Positions 13,641-25,269 of a DNA stretch of 64,000 bases are shown here, piece by piece. The stretch is from the NCBI GenBank assembly GCA_007570785.1, contig ML660201.1, positions 41,058,863 to 41,122,862 of the forward strand. Reading direction: 5' to 3'. How positions within the stretch are numbered: the stretch's first letter is position 1; the number at the start of each line of letters is the position of its first letter. A program made the position numbers and the translations under genes. The notes under the pieces are model-generated. The model saw nothing but the letters and a program-made list of their open reading frames with translations, ran no database searches and had not been told where the DNA came from. The DNA comes from Antilocapra americana (Eukaryota > Chordata > Mammalia > Artiodactyla > Antilocapridae).

Positions 13641-14982
13641 TTGTTGTTGTTCACTCAGTTGTGTTTGACTCTTTGCAGCCCCATGGACTGCGGTGTGCCA
13701 GGCTTTCCTGTCCTTCACCATCGCTCAGACCTTGCTCAAACTCATGTCCATCGAGTTGATGATGCCATCCAGCCATCTTGTCTTCTGTCGTCCCCTTTTC
13801 CTCCTGCCTTCAATCTTGCCCAGCATCAGGGTCTTTTCGATTGAGTCAGTTCTTCACATCAGGTGGCCAAAGTATTGGAGCTTCAGCTTCAGTATCAGTC
13901 CTTCCAATGAATATTCAGGACTGATTTCCTTTAGGATGGACTGATTGGATCTCTTTGCAGGGAGATCTCTTGATATCTTGATGAGATCTCTTGATCTCAT
14001 CTCTCTCTCCTTGAAAGTTCCAGGGACTCTTAAGAGTCTTCTCCAGCACCACAGTTCAAAAGCATCAATTCTTCAAAGCTCAGCTTTCTTTATACTCCAA
14101 CTCTCATATCCATACATGACTCCTGTAAAAACCATAGCTTTGACTCTACACACCATTATCAGCAAAGTAATGTCTTTGCTTTTTAATATGCTGTCTAGGT
14201 TTATCAGAGCTTTTCTTAAGGAGCAAGCATCTTAATTTCAAGGCTGCAGTCCCCATCTGCAGTGATTTTGGAGTCCAGGTCAATAAACTCTCTCACTGTT
14301 TCCATTGTTTCTGCATCTATTTGCCATAAAATGAAGGGACTGGATGCCATGATCTTAAGTTTTTAGAACATTGAGTTTTAAGTAAGCCTTTTCACTTTCT
14401 TTGACCTTCATCAAGAGGCTCATCAGTTCCTCTTCACTTTCTGCCGTAAGGGTTGTGTCATCTGTATATCTAAGATTATTGATAATTCTCCCCACAGTCT
14501 TGATTCCAGCTTTGTTTCATCCAGCCTGACATTTCACATGATGTTCTCTGCATATAAGTTAAATAGGCAGGATGACAGTAAACAACCTTGATGTACTGCT
14601 TCCCAATTTTGAACCACTCTTTTGTTTCATGTCCGGTTCTAACTGTTGGTTCTTGATCTACATACAGATTTCTTAGAAGACAGGTAAGGTCATCTGGTAT
14701 TCCCATCTCTTGAAGAATTTTCCACAGTTTGTTGTGATCCACACAGTCAAAGGCTTTGGCATAAGAGAATAAAGCAGAAGTAGATGTTTTTCTGGAACTC
14801 TTGCTTTTTCTATGATCCAGTGGATGTTGGCAATTATCTCTGGTTCCTCTGCCTTATCTAGCCTGGCTTGGAGAATTTTGAGCATTGTTTTGCTAGCATG
14901 TGAGATGAGTGCAATTGTGTGTTAGTTTGAACATTCTTTGGCATTGCCTTTTTTTTTTTTTTGGTATTGGAGTGAAAACTGA
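13641..14982 (-). mobile_element. BovB 3' fragment with an internal insertion
   Basis: Antisense BovB. It covers the 3' tail (ttgttgttgttcactcag), the C-terminal region and part of the RT (VDHNKLWKIL-type peptide on the - strand near 14740, MLKILQARL near 14885). The YADD box is altered to YTDD near 14465. About 50 bp not in the other copies interrupts it at 13961-14015 and contains two copies of gagatctcttgat. Several frameshifts and stops are present, and there is no endonuclease domain. Confidence 0.92.
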
Positions 14983-15198
14983 GGTTTTTATTATTAGCTT
15001 CTCCAAGGTCATCTTACTGCATTCTTTTTACCAGCTTATAAATAATTCCCAGTCAGATTCAAGTATACACTCTTAGCTTGATTCTGAAGACTGCTTATCA
15101 TTCATCTCCATCTTTCTTTCATTTCCTACTCCAGTGCAACTAGAAGTGATCTATACTTTTTAATCAGTCCTGTCTTACTCCTCCTTGATACATATTCC

Positions 15199-15405
15199 AT
15201 GCGAGCATGCTCAGTCATGTCCAACTCTTTGCAACGCCATGAACTGTAGCCCACCAGACTCTGCTGTCCATGGAATTTTCCTAGCAAGAATGTTGTAGTG
15301 GGTTGCCATTTCCTATTCCAGGGGATCTTCCTGACCTGGAGATTGAACCCATGTCTCTTGTTTTGGCAGGCGGATTCTTTACCACTATGCCACCTGGGAA
15401 TCCCT
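15199..15405 (-). mobile_element. Bov-tA SINE
   Basis: Antisense copy. The BovB-like tail (catgctcagtcatgtccaac) is at the left and the tRNA-derived head, complement of ggattcccaggtggcatag, is at the right. A and B promoter boxes are degenerate. Confidence 0.92.
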
Positions 15406-15994
15406 ACCTAGTCCATACTTGTTCTCTTATTCCTTTAACTTGTATTAATTAAAATTTAATTTTTGAATTCTTTGTGTTCTTACACATAGTTAGCTATACT
15501 TAACTATATTTTGGTGTTATCTTTCACACTATTTCTTGCATATTTTTCTAGTCACAAAAGTGACTGAAACTCTGCTATTTTAATATTCTGAAGAGTATAT
15601 AATTCAGATATAGCTGCATCTTGCTGTTCAAATGATTTTATAAGGGCCCCATTATTTAGGCAGATTCTTACTACATGGTATCAAAGAAGACATCAACCAG
15701 CCACAGACCCGTATTTTTCTTACCATTCATAGTCTCGGAAAAGGAGAGGTCCTTGATTTTGTGTCAGTTCCTTCAAAGAACTCTGCTTGGCCTTGGTGGC
15801 CTAATGAGTTCACCCCTGAATCATTCAGTGTTCAGAGGTGGAACTTGTCACCAAGGGTCAGACTGGAAAACCCCACTAAAACCACAGGGAATTGGGCCGA
15901 TGTAGTTCCCAAAAAGGGCAGAAGTTGAGCAGATAGTTAAACAGAAACAGATACACACTACAGCTAGAAAGAGGAAGAAAGGGAATCTCGATGG

Positions 15995-16380
15995 AGGACC
16001 TACTGTGTGGTAGGTATTATTCTGGAAGGTTTGCATCTTGTCACCCGTTTTACTCTCGTCACAATCTTAAGTTACAGGATTAGCAAGGTTAGGAATATAG
16101 TCATTAAGGTGGACTGAAAATAGATGCTACTGTCTTCTACATGTGTATCTTACAGAACTGGGAGTGAGTAGGGGCTTACTATACTGTTGTTGGCCTCTAA
16201 CAGCAACCCTTTATTCTCCTGAGGGAGTTTCATGGTAGAAACTTTGCATGTATTATAGATCACTTGTAATTTTCATAACCTGCTCTTAAGTGTGGTCTTA
16301 TTTCAGGGGAGCTCGGTGTTTTGCCCAAAGGCATGAAAACCTGAAGCAGGATTTGCATTCAGGTTTGTGACTCTCTAAGG
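15995..16380 (-). mobile_element. Antisense MIR-like fragments
   Basis: ctgtgtggtaggtattattc near 15999 and tgcccaaaggcatgaaaacc near 16322 resemble antisense MIR. Two separate pieces are likely. Confidence 0.45.
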
Positions 16381-17694
16381 GTTAGTTGGATTGTTTTATG
16401 TTAGCTCTGTTGGTTAGACGCGAGTCTGTTAACCTCCACAACAAATTAATACATGGAGACGAAAACCTCAGAGGTCACAGTGTGTCCAGCAAGAACCACT
16501 AGAGATGCATCTCCCTGAAGGTCATTAGTAATGTGCCCAGAGACAATGCAGCAGAATGATGCATTCTTAGGGCATGGATTTCATGAAGAATGAGTCAGAA
16601 GTAGGCCAGTAAGACCATGAAAAGAAGCATCAAAGCACCCTAACTGCTTTTTACTTTGAACTAGCCCAACCTGATTCTGTGCTTGTACATTTTGTTCTAA
16701 AGAATTAAATACCATCTGAATAAACAGACAAACAAGAAAACAACATGAAAAAAACAGCACGTCCCTTGTCATCTTCTAATCTAGGTCATCATCTTTGTAT
16801 AGTTTGATAAGGCTCAGGAAGAAGAGTTTTTGAAATTTTGTTTTTTCTCCTAACATGCCTTAGGCCCAAGTTGACTTCTTTCTGGAGTACTTAACTTGGG
16901 CTCACATAACCGCGGTGAATCCCACACAGTAAATCCTTCAAAAGGCAGGGCATTACTCAGATAACTGAACTGAGGACTGCTCAGTTACGCGTGCAGCTGT
17001 AACTAGATGATTTTTAAAAGTTAAGCCTTCAAGAGCCTCTGTGGTATCCAGTAATAATAGTCTAGAATTTTATTCTAAATAAAGTATAATATAATTGTGT
17101 AAGGATGTTTCCTGAACATTAGATCACATCTTCTTTCTAAACTATTCGGCCCTATTTTTGTTGATTAATGTTCATAGATTGTTATGTGATCACACAGAGT
17201 TCCATGCTCCTTAAAAAAAAAATTAAAAAACCTTGTATTTTCTTTCTTGGCCAGATATTAAAATGAAACTAGTAATTCTTCCTGTATTTGAAAGCAAAGC
17301 ACATTGTGACACTCAGCAATAACATAATTGTTACTTTTTGTGACTAAATGATACTGCTTTTTTGATATTCCACCCACTCGCCATTTCAGTGTTCACAGTT
17401 CCTAGACAGGAATTGAAATCTGTTTCTTGGTGTTTAAGAGGAACATAATGTTTGACAAACACAAAAAGGATAATAAAGGCATCCTTACTGGCAAATCTGC
17501 TCCAGAAAGTTTACTCCTAGAGTTGCTGTACACTTAGGCCAAATTGGATATCTTTTGAGAATAGCTTCCTGTTTTTCTAAATGTACTTGGCCAGTAAAGT
17601 TGTCCTTGTCTCTTTTGCATTGATTGGTCTTGTCCTTTGTATATGCTGGACACCTGAAGTCATTTAAAATACCCAAGTCACACGAGGACCTCAT

Positions 17695-17825
17695 GAAAGT
17701 GCAGATTCAGATTCAGATTCAGTAGTTGTGAGCTGTGGCTTGAGATTCTGCATTTCTGAAAAGCTCCCAGGTGATGTCAGTGCTATTGTCTGTAGACTAC
17801 ACTGTGTAACACGGATGTAGACTGT
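17695..17825 (+). mobile_element. MER5A-like hAT DNA-transposon fragment
   Basis: gattctgcatttctgaaaag and ctcccaggtgatgtcagtgc follow the order of the MER5A consensus as I recall it. A (GATTCA)n-like stretch, 17702-17722, lies at its left edge. Confidence 0.65.
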
Positions 17826-17849
17826 GCTCCCTGGTAGAGAGGGAAGGGT

Positions 17850-17950
17850 GCCCATGTATCTTGTTCATATCTGTCTGGTATCTCACACATCTGGTAGTGC
17901 GACTGGTACCCAGTAGATGCTCAGTATGCATTTGTTGAATGAATGAGAGA
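17850..17950 (+). mobile_element. L2-like 3' end
   Basis: acccagtagatgctcagtat followed by gcatttgttgaatgaatgag matches the 3' terminus of L2-type elements. Confidence 0.55.
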
Positions 17951-18010
17951 ACTTCTTGCATCTAAATTTACTATCAACTATAGCAGACATGTCCTAGAAA
18001 AATCCAAAGG

Positions 18011-18050
18011 TTATATATATCCATAGATTTTATATATACATATATATAAT
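18011..18050. repeat. (TA)n-rich simple repeat
   Basis: Interrupted TATATA runs. Confidence 0.8.
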
Positions 18051-18232
18051 AAAGCAGATATGAAATAAATTTATTTTTGTCTTTCCACCTGACATTTATC
18101 CTCATTGCTATAGTCCCTGCACTCGTGTGCTTGCTACTATTCATGGATGATTCCAGAATTACCAGGCTGGGCCCATTGGGTAGGTGATTGCTAGGGGTTC
18201 ACTTACAGTGACTTATTGTTTCCCCATCAGAA

Positions 18233-18530
18233 GGGTGTCCCTGGTGGCTCAGACAGTAAAGAATCTGCCTGCAATGCAGAAGACCCAGGTTTGATCCCTG
18301 GGTCGAGACGATCTGCTGGGTAAGGGATAGGCTACCCACTCCAATATTCTTGGGCTTCTCTGTGGCTCAGCTGGTAAAGAATCTGCCTGCCATGTGGGCG
18401 ACCTGAGTTCGATTCCTGGGTTGGGAAGATCCCCTGGAGAAGGGAAAGGCTACCTACTCCAGTGTTATGGCCTGGAGAATTCCATGGACAATGAGCCTGG
18501 TGGGCTACAGTCCATGGGGTTGCAAAGAGG
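18233..18530 (+). mobile_element. Two head-to-tail Bov-tA/Bov-A SINE units
   Basis: The first unit, 18233-18351 (ggtgtccctggtggctcag), stops at ccaatattct, and a second begins at 18352 (gggcttctctgtggctcag). The second runs to gggttgcaaagag and lacks the usual gtcggacacgactgag tail. Confidence 0.9.
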
Positions 18531-19599
18531 CGGTCCTCAGATAACTATTTTGAATCTTTTGGATGATGGATATAAAATAGTCTTGGGAATGAAGCTTTCA
18601 GTAGGAGTTATTATCTGTATGTATAAAACAAAGTATTATTACAAGTATTTTATGAGTATGTGGAAAGAAATGACTCAAAGAGCTATTCAATTCAGACATT
18701 TTTTTTCCTAACCCATGGGGAATGAAGCAAACACATTTCAGCTGTTTTTAGCCCTCCACAGAAATGTCCCCCTCCCATTTCTATAATCTTTAACAAAAAT
18801 ATATTATAAATGCAAAACAATTTCATGCTTTTCCTATCCCAAGACTATGGGAAAAATGTCACCTGAGACACGGAGAGGCAAGTTCAGGGAGCATGGGAGT
18901 CTGCCTGTTCTTTCACTGCTCAGAGCTCAGAGCAGGCTCTCAGTAAATGACTGGAGTGACAGAAGCTGACAAGGTGACGTGAATATTTAAGCCCTCAGTT
19001 ATTTTAAATTGGGGGTAATCATGGCAAGTTTTCTTTTAAGGAATCCAAATCATTGTGTTGACTCTTTGCCTCAGTATATAACTCTGAGCTTAATGTGATC
19101 ATTAAAGTTCTAGTTTTTCCCCCAAGAATTGACTTCTAGAGTAATAACAGTGGAAAAAATCAAAGTAAATAGAATGCTTTGCTGTAGGACCTTACAGAAT
19201 GATTAATGCTAATTTGCGTTGGGAATCCCCAATAATCATTTCTCAAATTTACTTGACCCTGCAGGCCCTCTTTCACAGAGCATTTGGTTTCTGTGAACTT
19301 CAGGAAAAGCTGCTTCTATTTCATTTTCTCCATCTCTAAGGAAGGCCTCAAATTATCTGCTTTGAGAGCTTGTTTGTGAAACACAATCTAGCTGAGTATT
19401 TGAAAATCACTACATAAATATTTTAAAATATCAGTTGTAGATAATATGTAAAGATATTCTGATGAAGTTTCTTTGGTGATTGAGAGTAAAATATTGCTCT
19501 GCCTTCTAAAATTCCACTTTGAGGATGCCACAGCATATGTTTTCACGTAAGATTTTTTCCTGTCCATTGTACACCGGGGCTTGAGTTGCTGAGCATGTG

Positions 19600-19760
19600 C
19601 ATTGGGGGCAGATTCTTTATCAGCTGAGCCACAAGGAAAGCAAAGAATACTGAAGGGTAGCCTGTTCCTTCTCCAGTAGGTCTTCCCGACCCAGGAATTG
19701 AACCAAGGTCTCCTGCATTGCAGGTGGATTCTTTACCAATTGAGCTATGAGGGAAGCCCT
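19600..19760 (-). mobile_element. Bov-tA SINE heads, antisense
   Basis: Two antisense tRNA-derived heads follow one another: cagattctttatcagctgag at 19610 and gattctttaccaattgagc at 19728. They are separated by ccttctccagtaggtcttcc. The BovB-type tail is missing. Confidence 0.85.
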
Positions 19761-19863
19761 CTGTTTTGAAAGACAACGTTTATGTACCACATAGAGCATA
19801 TCAGGACATGTGAGATAGTTTTCTTCCATAATCTTCCTTAAATACATGTTTTTAGTCATTTAC

Positions 19864-20294
19864 CTTAGTTTTAGAGATTTTTGAAAAAGAAAAAAAAAAT
19901 GTTCTCTTTGAATTCCTGAAACTGAAGCAATGGAGCAGCTGTGACCACGGCAGTCGTTTTCTTTGCCTTAATTTTTCATGCTTATATTTTCTCATGTCTT
20001 TCTCTGACTCAGCATCTTGAATATCTTCTTGGGCAGAATCAATGAACCATCTAGTATGTTTGTATTTTGCATCCTTTCTCTTCCCTAAATCTTGCTGATA
20101 TTCTTCCATCTCCTTTTCTCCATGCTTATGATTTTGGTTATGAGTTCTTGAAATAGACTTCTTAGTGTAAGAACAGAAATATCAGTAAGGACAGAAAAAT
20201 AGATCTTTATTACAGTGACTTCCACAACATAAACATTTCTCTTTCATCTTTTTTCTTTCATTTTTTTTCTTTTGATATTCTTGGACATCTGTGA
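19864..20294 (-). pseudogene. Possible relic or cryptic exon on the - strand (431 nt, one stop)
   Basis: I do not recognise the protein. On the - strand a single frame is open from at least 20294 to 19852 except for one TGA at 20184-20182. The peptide starts DVQEYQKKKNERKKMKEK and has a Cys/His cluster (CLCCGSHC, then FFC and, past the stop, YFC) that looks zinc-ribbon-like. After it comes a highly charged stretch (EEYQQDLGKRKDAKYKH, RWFIDSAQEDIQDAESE, MRKYKHEKLRQRKR). A good acceptor (tttttcttttag) precedes 20294 and a good donor (AAG|gtaaat) follows 19864. No poly-A tail or repeat match was seen, so a retained exon of a decayed or unannotated antisense gene fits better than a processed copy. 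Chance is a serious alternative because the - strand is A/G-rich, which makes stops rarer. Confidence 0.3.
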
Positions 20295-20677
20295 CTAAAA
20301 GAAAAAAGTTTGGGAGGAAAAAGAGGCTGCTTAATATAAGAAAATTGGTAAAAGTTAAAATATTATTTTAAAAGTGTGTTTTGCGAATTTGGTGAAATTT
20401 TGACTCAGATGTGTATAGATGAAGAGGATTTTCTATGTTTCTATGTAACTCCACTCTGATCTTTCTTTAGCAATGTGTAATTTTTAAAAGTTCAGTGAAA
20501 AGCTCCCTTTAACCCATTTTGAAGTTAGCAGTTGTGGTCACTGCTAACTAAACTCCTGACAGAGGAAAGCTGAGGGTTTCTTTTCCCCTTGCCTACATGT
20601 TTGAGATGAAATTTTAACAAATGCTACCAAGAAATTAAAGGGTAAAATATGGGACTACAAAGTATATTTCAGTACAC

Positions 20678-20722
20678 ACACATATTTATATATGTATACA
20701 CATATGTATACATATATAAATA
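20678..20722. repeat. (CA)/(TA)n-rich simple repeat
   Basis: Alternating acacac/tatata/gtatac units. Confidence 0.8.
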
Positions 20723-21231
20723 TGTCAGTTTAGACTTGAACCTGAAATCAAAGGAGATTTTATATCAGAAAGCAGGATATAAAGTTGACTATCTTTCACA
20801 CTTAACTTACAGGCAAATTCTTGTAAAAATTGTACTTAGATATTTGTAAATGCTGAAAATTTTACATCTCAGTCAAGAGCAGAAATCTACATTAATGTTT
20901 TAATAGATATCTTTATATTTTAAAGAAATAATATAATCTTAACGCTTTCATGGGAGGTAAATAAAATAGTTCATAGTGGGTATATTTGCGTGATGAGATT
21001 GGGGTGGACATCATAATTATCTATGTGACTTTTCAAGTTTTCTGTAATGAGCATGTCTTAATTTTATAGTCAGAAAAAGTGTTGATTTAAAGTGACTCTC
21101 ATTTATTTATAAATGTTCTGATGAACTTGTAAAAGTTCTTTTTCCATAGCCTTTTCATTATTGCTGCTCTTTTTATTTACAGAGTTAGCATAGCTTAGAA
21201 TTCAAATGAATCACTAAGAAGCACTCCATAC

Positions 21232-21598
21232 ATTTATCAGCTTGGCCTGCTATAAGAAAACACCACAGGATGGGTGGCTTAAAAAACAGAAATTTATTTT
21301 CTTGCAGTTCTGGAGGCTGGAAGTCTGAGATCAGGGTGCCAGCATGGTTGGATTCCTGTGAGAATCCTGGCTTTCAGACAGTCACCTTCTTGCTCTGTTC
21401 TCACATGGCAGAGAGAGAAAACAAGCTCTCTAGTATCTCTTCTTATGAAGGCGCTAATCCCATCATTAAGGGTCCATACTCATGACTCCATCTAATCCTG
21501 ATTACCTCCCAATGGCCTCCTCTCCAAATGTAATCACATTAGGGATTGGAGCTTCAACATATAAATTTCGGAGGTACCTAGACATTTAGTCTCTAATA
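21232..21598 (-). mobile_element. MaLR (MLT1/MST-like) LTR relic, antisense
   Basis: The + strand carries the antisense end of an ERVL-MaLR LTR: gggtggcttaaaaaacagaa, cagttctggaggctggaagt, acctcccaatggcctcctc and gcttcaacatataaatttcg, in the expected order. It is a solitary LTR relic; no internal viral gene was seen beside it. Confidence 0.78.
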
Positions 21599-21879
21599 TT
21601 CTCCTCACTCAAATTGGCAGTATACAAGATTATCAGATATGCATCTAACATTGAAAAAGACTTGCAGGCTATAAATAAAAACATGATAGTTATCATTGGA
21701 TGATAGAAATATAGGGAATTTTCTCCATTTTTTTGTGAATTTCAGTTACTTTTATAACTAAAAAGATATAATAAATACTATTTTAAAAGGAAAATGAAAT
21801 ATTACAGAATGGAATGTAATATTTCATAATAATGTTGCAAATTTCAAAATCATTTTCTTTCATCTTCTTGAATCTTTTT

Positions 21880-21990
21880 TTTAAAGAATTAATAAGCGTA
21901 TTCAGCACTTAGAGTGCCCAGGCATGGGAACACAGTGGAGCTCAGTAAGCTGCTGCTGCTGGTTCTCGTTTTTCTGCTTGTAACAGTGAT
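21880..21990 (-). mobile_element. MIR-like fragment
   Basis: attcagcacttagagtgccc and gagctcagtaagctgctgc are MIR-like. Assignment is weak. Confidence 0.35.
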
Positions 21991-23190
21991 GGCAATGTTC
22001 ATGATAATGAAACATGCCATTGGGCATATAATATAGGAAAGTGAAATAGAAAGTAGCTACAAACTCAGGACAGACGTAATTGTTAAATTTTTTTCTGAGT
22101 TGTTATAAATAGAATAGCCCACTCATTATCTTTACTTTTAGAATTCTTTAGTGTCTTAGATTCTTAAAAAATGAATTGGTTAAAAAAATTAGTTAGTGGC
22201 TCATTTTTTCATTAACTTCCAATTGCAAATGTTATATAACCTCCTTGAATCTACACAATAAAATAGCAGGGAGATGGTGACAGTGAGAAAACTTGACGTC
22301 AAACTTCCACTGTGTTTCATTCTAAGCACTGATTTGAGTTTAATACCTGAGGTTGAGGAACTGTTTTTTCCTCTATAATACATCTCCTCTCTCCTGTCCT
22401 CTCTTTCTAATGCATAATTTCTTATTACGCTCTACCTTGTGTGTAGAATCTGTCATTTCCTTCTTTAAAAAAAATTATGGTTTGCCCTCAATTAACCCCA
22501 CATTTGAGTGTAATGTTTCTAGTTTTTTTTTTTTTTTTTTTAACTCTGTAAATCAATAGGTTAGAAATGCCCTTCAAGATAGTGATTTTTTTTGGTCACA
22601 CAGGAAGCTGTCTACTTGCCAAGTAAATCATGATGTGATATATTATTTCCAGTTGCTATAAATTTTCAATATTTAGTGTGTCAGTCATATTAGGTCATGA
22701 TTCAGTTATTTAATTTCATTTATGTCTATATTTTAGATGAAAATCCTTTACTCCATTAGTAGATTTTAATTTCCTTCTCTTTCACAGTCAAATTCCAAGC
22801 ATGCCTTATAAATCTAGCCACAAAATACGCACACGAACAAACCGTTTTTGTGTATACAAGTAGACTCAAAAATATTTGCTGGTAAACTCTCTGAAATTAT
22901 AAATTTGTCTTCTTAAATGTCGCTTTTGTTTTTAACACTTCAGATCACTTTTATCACAATTTCTTTAGTAACTTGATTCCTAGATATCCAACAAACATAT
23001 TTAGGTAACTCTCTGTCTTGTACTAACATACGCTGTTTATTGGGAGCTTAGAAAATAATCTCACAAGTGATCTTCAGAGGTGAAAAAAGTAAATTGTTCT
23101 GAATTCAGGGCTGTGTCTACACCATAGTTAATATATTGCTATTGAATAAATTGCTTTCTGAAATTGTTTTGATAATATTGAAAAAGCAAT

Positions 23191-23224
23191 TTTCTCTCTC
23201 TCTCTCTCTTTTTTTTACCAACAG
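23191..23224 (+). promoter_or_regulatory. ERC2: 3' splice site with microsatellite polypyrimidine tract
   Basis: The acceptor of the 23225 exon is preceded by (TC)8 at 23193-23208 and T8 at 23209-23216, then accaacag. The pyrimidine tract recognised by U2AF is therefore largely a dinucleotide repeat. Confidence 0.85.
23193..23208. repeat. (TC)8 microsatellite
   Basis: Eight TC units immediately followed by T8, inside the splice acceptor of the 23225 exon. Confidence 0.92.
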
Positions 23225-23380
23225 GACACAAAAATCGCTTCATTGGAGCGAAACATAAGGGATCTTGAGGATGAGATCCAGATGTTAAAAGCCAATGGTG
23301 TGTTGAACACTGAGGACCGTGAAGAAGAGATAAAACAAATAGAGGTTTACAAAAGTCACTCCAAGTTCATGAAAACCAAG
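23225..23380 (+). CDS. ERC2: ERC2 internal coding exon (coiled-coil segment, 52 codons)
   Basis: ERC2 (CAST/ELKS2) is a presynaptic active-zone scaffold that uses long coiled coils to bind partners such as liprin-alpha, RIM and Bassoon/Piccolo at the cytoplasmic face of the release site. The exon follows ...ccaacag and ends AAG|gtatgg. It is 156 nt long and phase 0 at both ends. It opens DTKIASLERNIRDLEDE and continues EIQMLKANGVLNTEDREEE, then ends KSHSKFMKTK. The paralogue ERC1 has SNGALSTEEREEEM-type residues here, so Ala-Asn-Gly-Val-Leu-Asn and the Ile residues favour ERC2. The segment is rich in Glu, Lys, Arg and spaced Leu/Ile, as expected for a coiled coil. It should fall near residues 390-450 of the roughly 957-residue protein (position from memory). 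The frame stays open 33 codons into the intron before a TGA at 23480, so intron retention would truncate the protein. The first Met codon in the exon is internal; this is not a translation start. Confidence 0.94.
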
Positions 23381-23857
23381 GTATGGTCCAAAGTTATAAA
23401 CTTTTATATTCTTAATGTGACTGGAAAGTTATGGTTCATATACATACTTCTCCCAAATACCCACATAATTTGCTTTATGTGATATATGAAATACATGGAC
23501 AATAAAGAAGAAGGAGGAAGATTTTTAGTTCAGAAGCGTAGATTCCAGAGAAATCAGGTAAAACTTTTGGTAGAATTTCTACTTACTAAGGGGTTCAGGA
23601 TTTTCTAATGAGTTCTTCTGGTGTCCCTCTGTCTTAGGAATTAACATTTATTTTTAGTAGTCCTTGCTCTCCAAATTTCCTGAGATTTCATACGTTTGCT
23701 ATTTTTAAAAGTTTCTATCTTTGCCACATTTCTGGCCCATCCCTGGAAGGTGATGGTCTTAAAAGGTGTTAATCTTGGAAGCCAATTTTACTGATTTCAG
23801 TGGTATGAAGATATTCTGGTTTTAATGTAGTATTTGACAGAACTAATTTTGAGTCCC

Positions 23858-24020
23858 AGTGCTATCATTTGCTGAAAATATTCAACCTCTGTGAGCCTCA
23901 ATTTCTTCATCTATGAAATACTGAAAAGAAAAATACCTTCATCATTGGGTCACTTTGACAATTCCAGGAGATTATGCATTTAAAATACTTACTCCCTTGA
24001 TTGATCTCTAGAAAGCATTC
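23858..24020 (+). mobile_element. MIR SINE fragment
   Basis: agtcccagtgctatcatttg, gagcctcaatttcttcatc and ccaggagattatgcattt fit the sense MIR order. Confidence 0.6.
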
Positions 24021-25269
24021 AGTCATGTGAGACACTGTTGTTGAGTGTTGTTATTGTTTCCTGTTGCTATGGAATACTTATGAAATATTATTATAGTAAT
24101 CATTTCCATTACTTTTTATCAGTATTGCTAGTTTTAAAGAATTTGGCTTGTATTTTTCAAAATGAAACTTTGAGTTGCAAATGGACAAATCACCTGAAAA
24201 TTTATTATTTTTGTATATACAGAATTATTCAATTTATGAGCAGCTCAATCGGCCTTTTGAGACTTTGAAATACTTTTATTTATTCTTCCATTTAAGCCAT
24301 TTTCTTTTTGAAAACAATAACTACACCAATTAAAAATTTTTTTTTTCTTTCTACCACTTCCTCTTAAGTACCCCTGTTCTTATTCTGGGTTTTGCTTTTG
24401 TTGCCTTATAAAATGCAGCAGAGTTGAGTGATGCACGCTTCTGTGAGAAAGCAGTGGGAAGTTGAGAGGAAAACTGCTTAAATAATGGTTATGACTTTTA
24501 TCAGTTGTGAAATACATGTTTAGTCTTTGCAGAGAATTTGCAAAATTACAGGAGAGAAATAATATGTAGTGTCTACTTTGGTCTGTATGTGTGTGTATGT
24601 ACATTTCTCTAGGAAAAACAAAAACCATGCTATACTTCTGTCAACTTCCATCCGTAAGTTAATGTTGAGATTTTGACTAAAAATTTGCATCAAGGAGTAG
24701 AGATATGAGAACAAGAATGTCCAGTTATTTGAATGTAACCCCTTGCCTTTAGTGATGGCCACAAAATGCAGAGCAGCTTTCCTTGCTAAGTTCTCCCTTC
24801 TGGTTTCTTTTTTGAAGTTCTTTTCTCTTAGAGAGTTGAGCTGACATGCCACAAGCACAGTAGTAGGGTGGCCTGCAGACAATGGCCAGATCACTCTAGG
24901 AATGAAGACCAGATGTACACATCTGAGTGAATCCATGAAGATTGGGGGAAATGATTGTTTTGGCTCAAACTTTTCCTCCCCACCTTATCCTGTCATATAT
25001 CAGTTCAAGCCACTTATACAACTGAAAATGCCTTGAAATTTGTAAACTCTGTCCCTCAATATAGATTGTGTTCTGGTGAATAAAACATGTATATCGTCTT
25101 CAGGAAGCAAGTGATGGCCTTTATTAGCCCACAGTCTTCTGGGGCACCATCAATCCTTGAGCTAGTTTTAACTTTTAATGGTTAGTTACTTTCAAGGGTT
25201 CCCAGAGTGGTCAAGTCAGAAGGATATTTGAAGAGAGAAAAGGAGTTAGGTGAAAAGAGTGCAGGCTGA

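Larger units (their letters stand above)
1..23224 (+). other. ERC2: ERC2 intron, upstream (partial)
   Basis: Intronic DNA 5' of the 23225 exon; its donor lies outside the window. It is AT-rich and holds antisense BovB fragments, an old L1 block, Bov-tA SINEs, MIR fragments and a MaLR LTR, listed separately. No conserved ERC2 coding sequence was recognised in it on the + strand. Confidence 0.88.

Noticed and set aside
23381..23479. Read-through extension of the first ERC2 exon
   Set aside because: The frame is open for 33 codons, but no donor-like GT at a matching phase precedes the TGA, unlike the second exon.
24520..24936. 138-codon open frame on the - strand, the longest ATG frame outside recognised repeats
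   Set aside because: No recognisable domain, ordinary residue mix for AT-rich DNA, and no splice-like borders examined that would support it. Within chance for 64 kb read in six frames.
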